A stretch of 7,883 bases of DNA from positions 1-7,883 of the forward strand of contig DHLW01000133.1 of assembly GCA_002405485.1 (NCBI GenBank), written 5' to 3'. The stretch's first letter is position 1. Every line of letters begins with the position of its first letter. Made by a program: the position numbers and the translations under genes. Below, in pieces: positions 6,129 to 7,883 of the stretch. The notes under the pieces are model-generated. The model ran no database searches. It was not told the DNA's origin and saw only the letters and a program-made list of their open reading frames with translations. Origin of the DNA: Phycisphaerales bacterium UBA4658 (GTDB taxonomy: Bacteria > Planctomycetota > Phycisphaerae > Phycisphaerales > UBA1924).

Positions 6129-7883
6129 ATGCCCGACGCGACCATTCCCAAGCAGCTCACCTCCGGCCCGGAGAACGATCCGCGCCCGAATCCCGAGCGC
6201 GATCGTCTCATCGCCGACCTCAAGCGTGAGAAGAACTGGAAGCGCTGGGGACCCTATCTCGCCGAACGCCAGTGGGGCACCGTCCGCGAGGACTACTCCC
6301 CCGACGGCTCCTGCTGGACCTACTTCCCCCACGAGCACGCCCGCAGCCGCGCCTATCGCTGGGGAGAGGACGGCCTGCTCGGCATCACCGATCGCGAGTG
6401 CCGACTCTGCTTCGCCCTCGCCCTCTGGAACGGCCGAGATCCCATCCTCAAGGAACGACTCTTCGGCCTCACCGGTCCCGAGGGCAACCACGGCGAGGAC
6501 GTCAAGGAGCACTACTTCTACCTGAACTCCACGCCCACGCACTCCTACATGCGGGCACTCTACAAGTACCCCATCGCCGAGTTTCCCTACGACCGATTGC
6601 TCGCCGAGAACCGCGCACGCTCCTGGGAGCAGCCCGAGTTCGAACTCGACGACACCGGCATCTTCGACCACGGGCATTGGGACGTGCAGGTCGAGTACGC
6701 CAAGGCCGACACCGACGACATCCTCGCGCGCATCTCGATCACCAACCGCAGCGACGCACCCGAGACCATTCACGTCCTGCCTCAGGCGTGGTTCAGGAAC
6801 ACCTGGGTCTGGGGTTGCCATCACGAGGGCTGCTGGCTCAAGCCCCACATGGAGCTCGTCCGCACGCCCTCCCCCACCGCCGATGCGGAAGTCGCCACCG
6901 AGCACGAGTCGCTTGGCAAAGTCCGGATCTTCTTCGAGCACGCCAGCGACCTGACCCCCCCGCAGATGCTCTTCACCGACAACCACACCAACAACGAGCG
7001 GTGCTTCGGCTCTGCGAACATGACGAGCTACGTCAAGGACGCTTTCCACGATCGCGTCATCCTCGGCAAGGCCGACGCCGTCAACCCTCGTGCCATGGGC
7101 TCAAAATGCGGCGCGTGGTACACCCTCAGACTCGCCCCCGGACAGACCGTCACGATCCGGTGCCGACTCCTCCTCCACGCGGGCCCTGAGACCCCCCTCT
7201 CCTACCCCGTCCAGCCCCTGGGCACACGCCCCTTCGACCAATCCTTCGATCGAACCTTTCAGGACCGGCTCCAGGAGATGCACCGGTTCTACTCCACCGG
7301 CCGCCTCGGCCACCTCAACGCCGAGGAGCGCAACGTCGCCATCCAGGCCTACGCCGGACTCCTCTGGAGCAAGCAGTTCTACCACTACATCGTCGCCGAC
7401 TGGCTCGACGGCGACCGCGACCAGCCGCCGCCCCCCGCCCAGCGCGCTCGCCCCGGCTCACGCAACAGCGACTGGCGACACATGTACGCCCGCGACGTCA
7501 TCCTCATGCCCGACAAGTGGGAGTATCCGTGGTTCGCCGCGTGGGACCTCGCGTTCCACTGCGTCGCCGTCTCCCACATCGATCCGCATCTCGCCCAGCA
7601 GCAACTCCTGCTCATGATGCGCGAGTGGTACATGCACCCCTCGGGCGCCATCCCCGCCTACGAGTTCGCCTTCGGCGATGTCAATCCGCCCGTCCACGCA
7701 TGGGCCTGCTGGCGCGTCTATCAGATCACCGGTTCCAGAGGCGCATCCGGCCCCGGCCAACGCAACCGCGACTTCCTCGCTCGCGCGTTCCACAAGCTCC
7801 TCCTGAACTTCACCTGGTGGATCAACCGCAAAGACCCCGAAGGCCGCAACATCTTCGGCGGGGGCTTCCTCGGGCTCGACAAC
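6129..7883 (+). CDS. GH63/MGH1-like glucosidase (3' partial)
   Basis: The frame runs from the ATG at 6129 to the last base with no stop, giving 585 residues of a protein whose family I recall as about 850-900 residues. It resembles the bacterial 'glucosidase' group related to yeast YMR196W and to GH63/mannosylglycerate-hydrolase-like (alpha/alpha)6-barrel enzymes. Hallmarks are WKRWGPYLAERQWGTVREDY (37-56), HARSRAYRWGEDG, LWNGRDPILKERLFGLT, GNHGEDVKEHYFYL and PTHSYM, then a beta-rich part ending WFRNTWVWG. From about residue 380 the helical barrel begins and includes MPDKWEYPWFAAWDLAFH (Asp473) and AYEFAFGDVNPPVHAWA (Glu512). Asp473 is a candidate general acid by analogy with GH63; the second catalytic residue is probably beyond the window. 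No signal peptide is visible, so a cytosolic enzyme acting on glucosides or storage glycans is likely. The substrate cannot be read from sequence. There is no Shine-Dalgarno sequence. Confidence 0.88.
   Translation, partial: MPDATIPKQLTSGPENDPRPNPERDRLIADLKREKNWKRWGPYLAERQWGTVREDYSPDGSCWTYFPHEHARSRAYRWGEDGLLGITDRECRLCFALALWNGRDPILKERLFGLTGPEGNHGEDVKEHYFYLNSTPTHSYMRALYKYPIAEFPYDRLLAENRARSWEQPEFELDDTGIFDHGHWDVQVEYAKADTDDILARISITNRSDAPETIHVLPQAWFRNTWVWGCHHEGCWLKPHMELVRTPSPTADAEVATEHESLGKVRIFFEHASDLTPPQMLFTDNHTNNERCFGSANMTSYVKDAFHDRVILGKADAVNPRAMGSKCGAWYTLRLAPGQTVTIRCRLLLHAGPETPLSYPVQPLGTRPFDQSFDRTFQDRLQEMHRFYSTGRLGHLNAEERNVAIQAYAGLLWSKQFYHYIVADWLDGDRDQPPPPAQRARPGSRNSDWRHMYARDVILMPDKWEYPWFAAWDLAFHCVAVSHIDPHLAQQQLLLMMREWYMHPSGAIPAYEFAFGDVNPPVHAWACWRVYQITGSRGASGPGQRNRDFLARAFHKLLLNFTWWINRKDPEGRNIFGGGFLGLDN

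Noticed and set aside
6018..7049. 343-codon minus-strand open frame opposite the glucosidase
   Set aside because: Gly/Val-rich shadow translation with no family features; the plus strand carries clear GH63-like motifs throughout.

Overview
The window is GC-rich (about two thirds G+C by eye). It reads as ordinary chromosome from a Planctomycetota bacterium, probably of the Phycisphaerae type; I infer this from remembered similarity, not a search. The signs are a DksA-like protein with a Lys/Ala/Pro-rich N-terminal tail and a degenerate zinc finger, a futalosine-pathway MqnE with planctomycete-style C-terminal wording, a long LspA, and no Shine-Dalgarno sequences before the start codons. I see no tRNA, rRNA, CRISPR array, insertion sequence, phage gene or defence system.

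Layout. (1) Positions 1-1505, plus strand: the 3' part of a DksA/TraR-like gene, then lspA (lipoprotein signal peptidase) 30 bp downstream, likely one transcript. (2) Positions 1507-3126, minus strand: a PAPS-dependent sulfotransferase-like protein with an added C-terminal membrane module. It is tail-to-tail with lspA, the two stop codons being one base apart. (3) Positions 3127-3316: a 190-bp divergent promoter region with credible sigma70-like boxes on both strands and an AT-rich inverted repeat. (4) Positions 3317-6077, plus strand: mqnE (aminodeoxyfutalosine synthase, menaquinone synthesis), carrying an in-frame insertion of about 78 residues, then trpB (tryptophan synthase beta). (5) From 6129 past the window end, plus strand: a large GH63/MGH1-like glucosidase, cut by the window edge.

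The genes do not form one pathway. DksA-like/LspA pairs a transcription-factor-like protein with lipoprotein processing. MqnE and TrpB both lie on branches from chorismate (menaquinone and tryptophan). The sulfotransferase and glucosidase are single-gene functions.

The points most worth a second look are: -10-like hexamers lying 6-8 nt upstream of several start codons, which suggests leaderless transcripts; the repeat-bearing insertion in MqnE; the sulfotransferase-membrane fusion; and the DksA-like protein that keeps only one of four zinc cysteines. I found no clear new multi-gene system.
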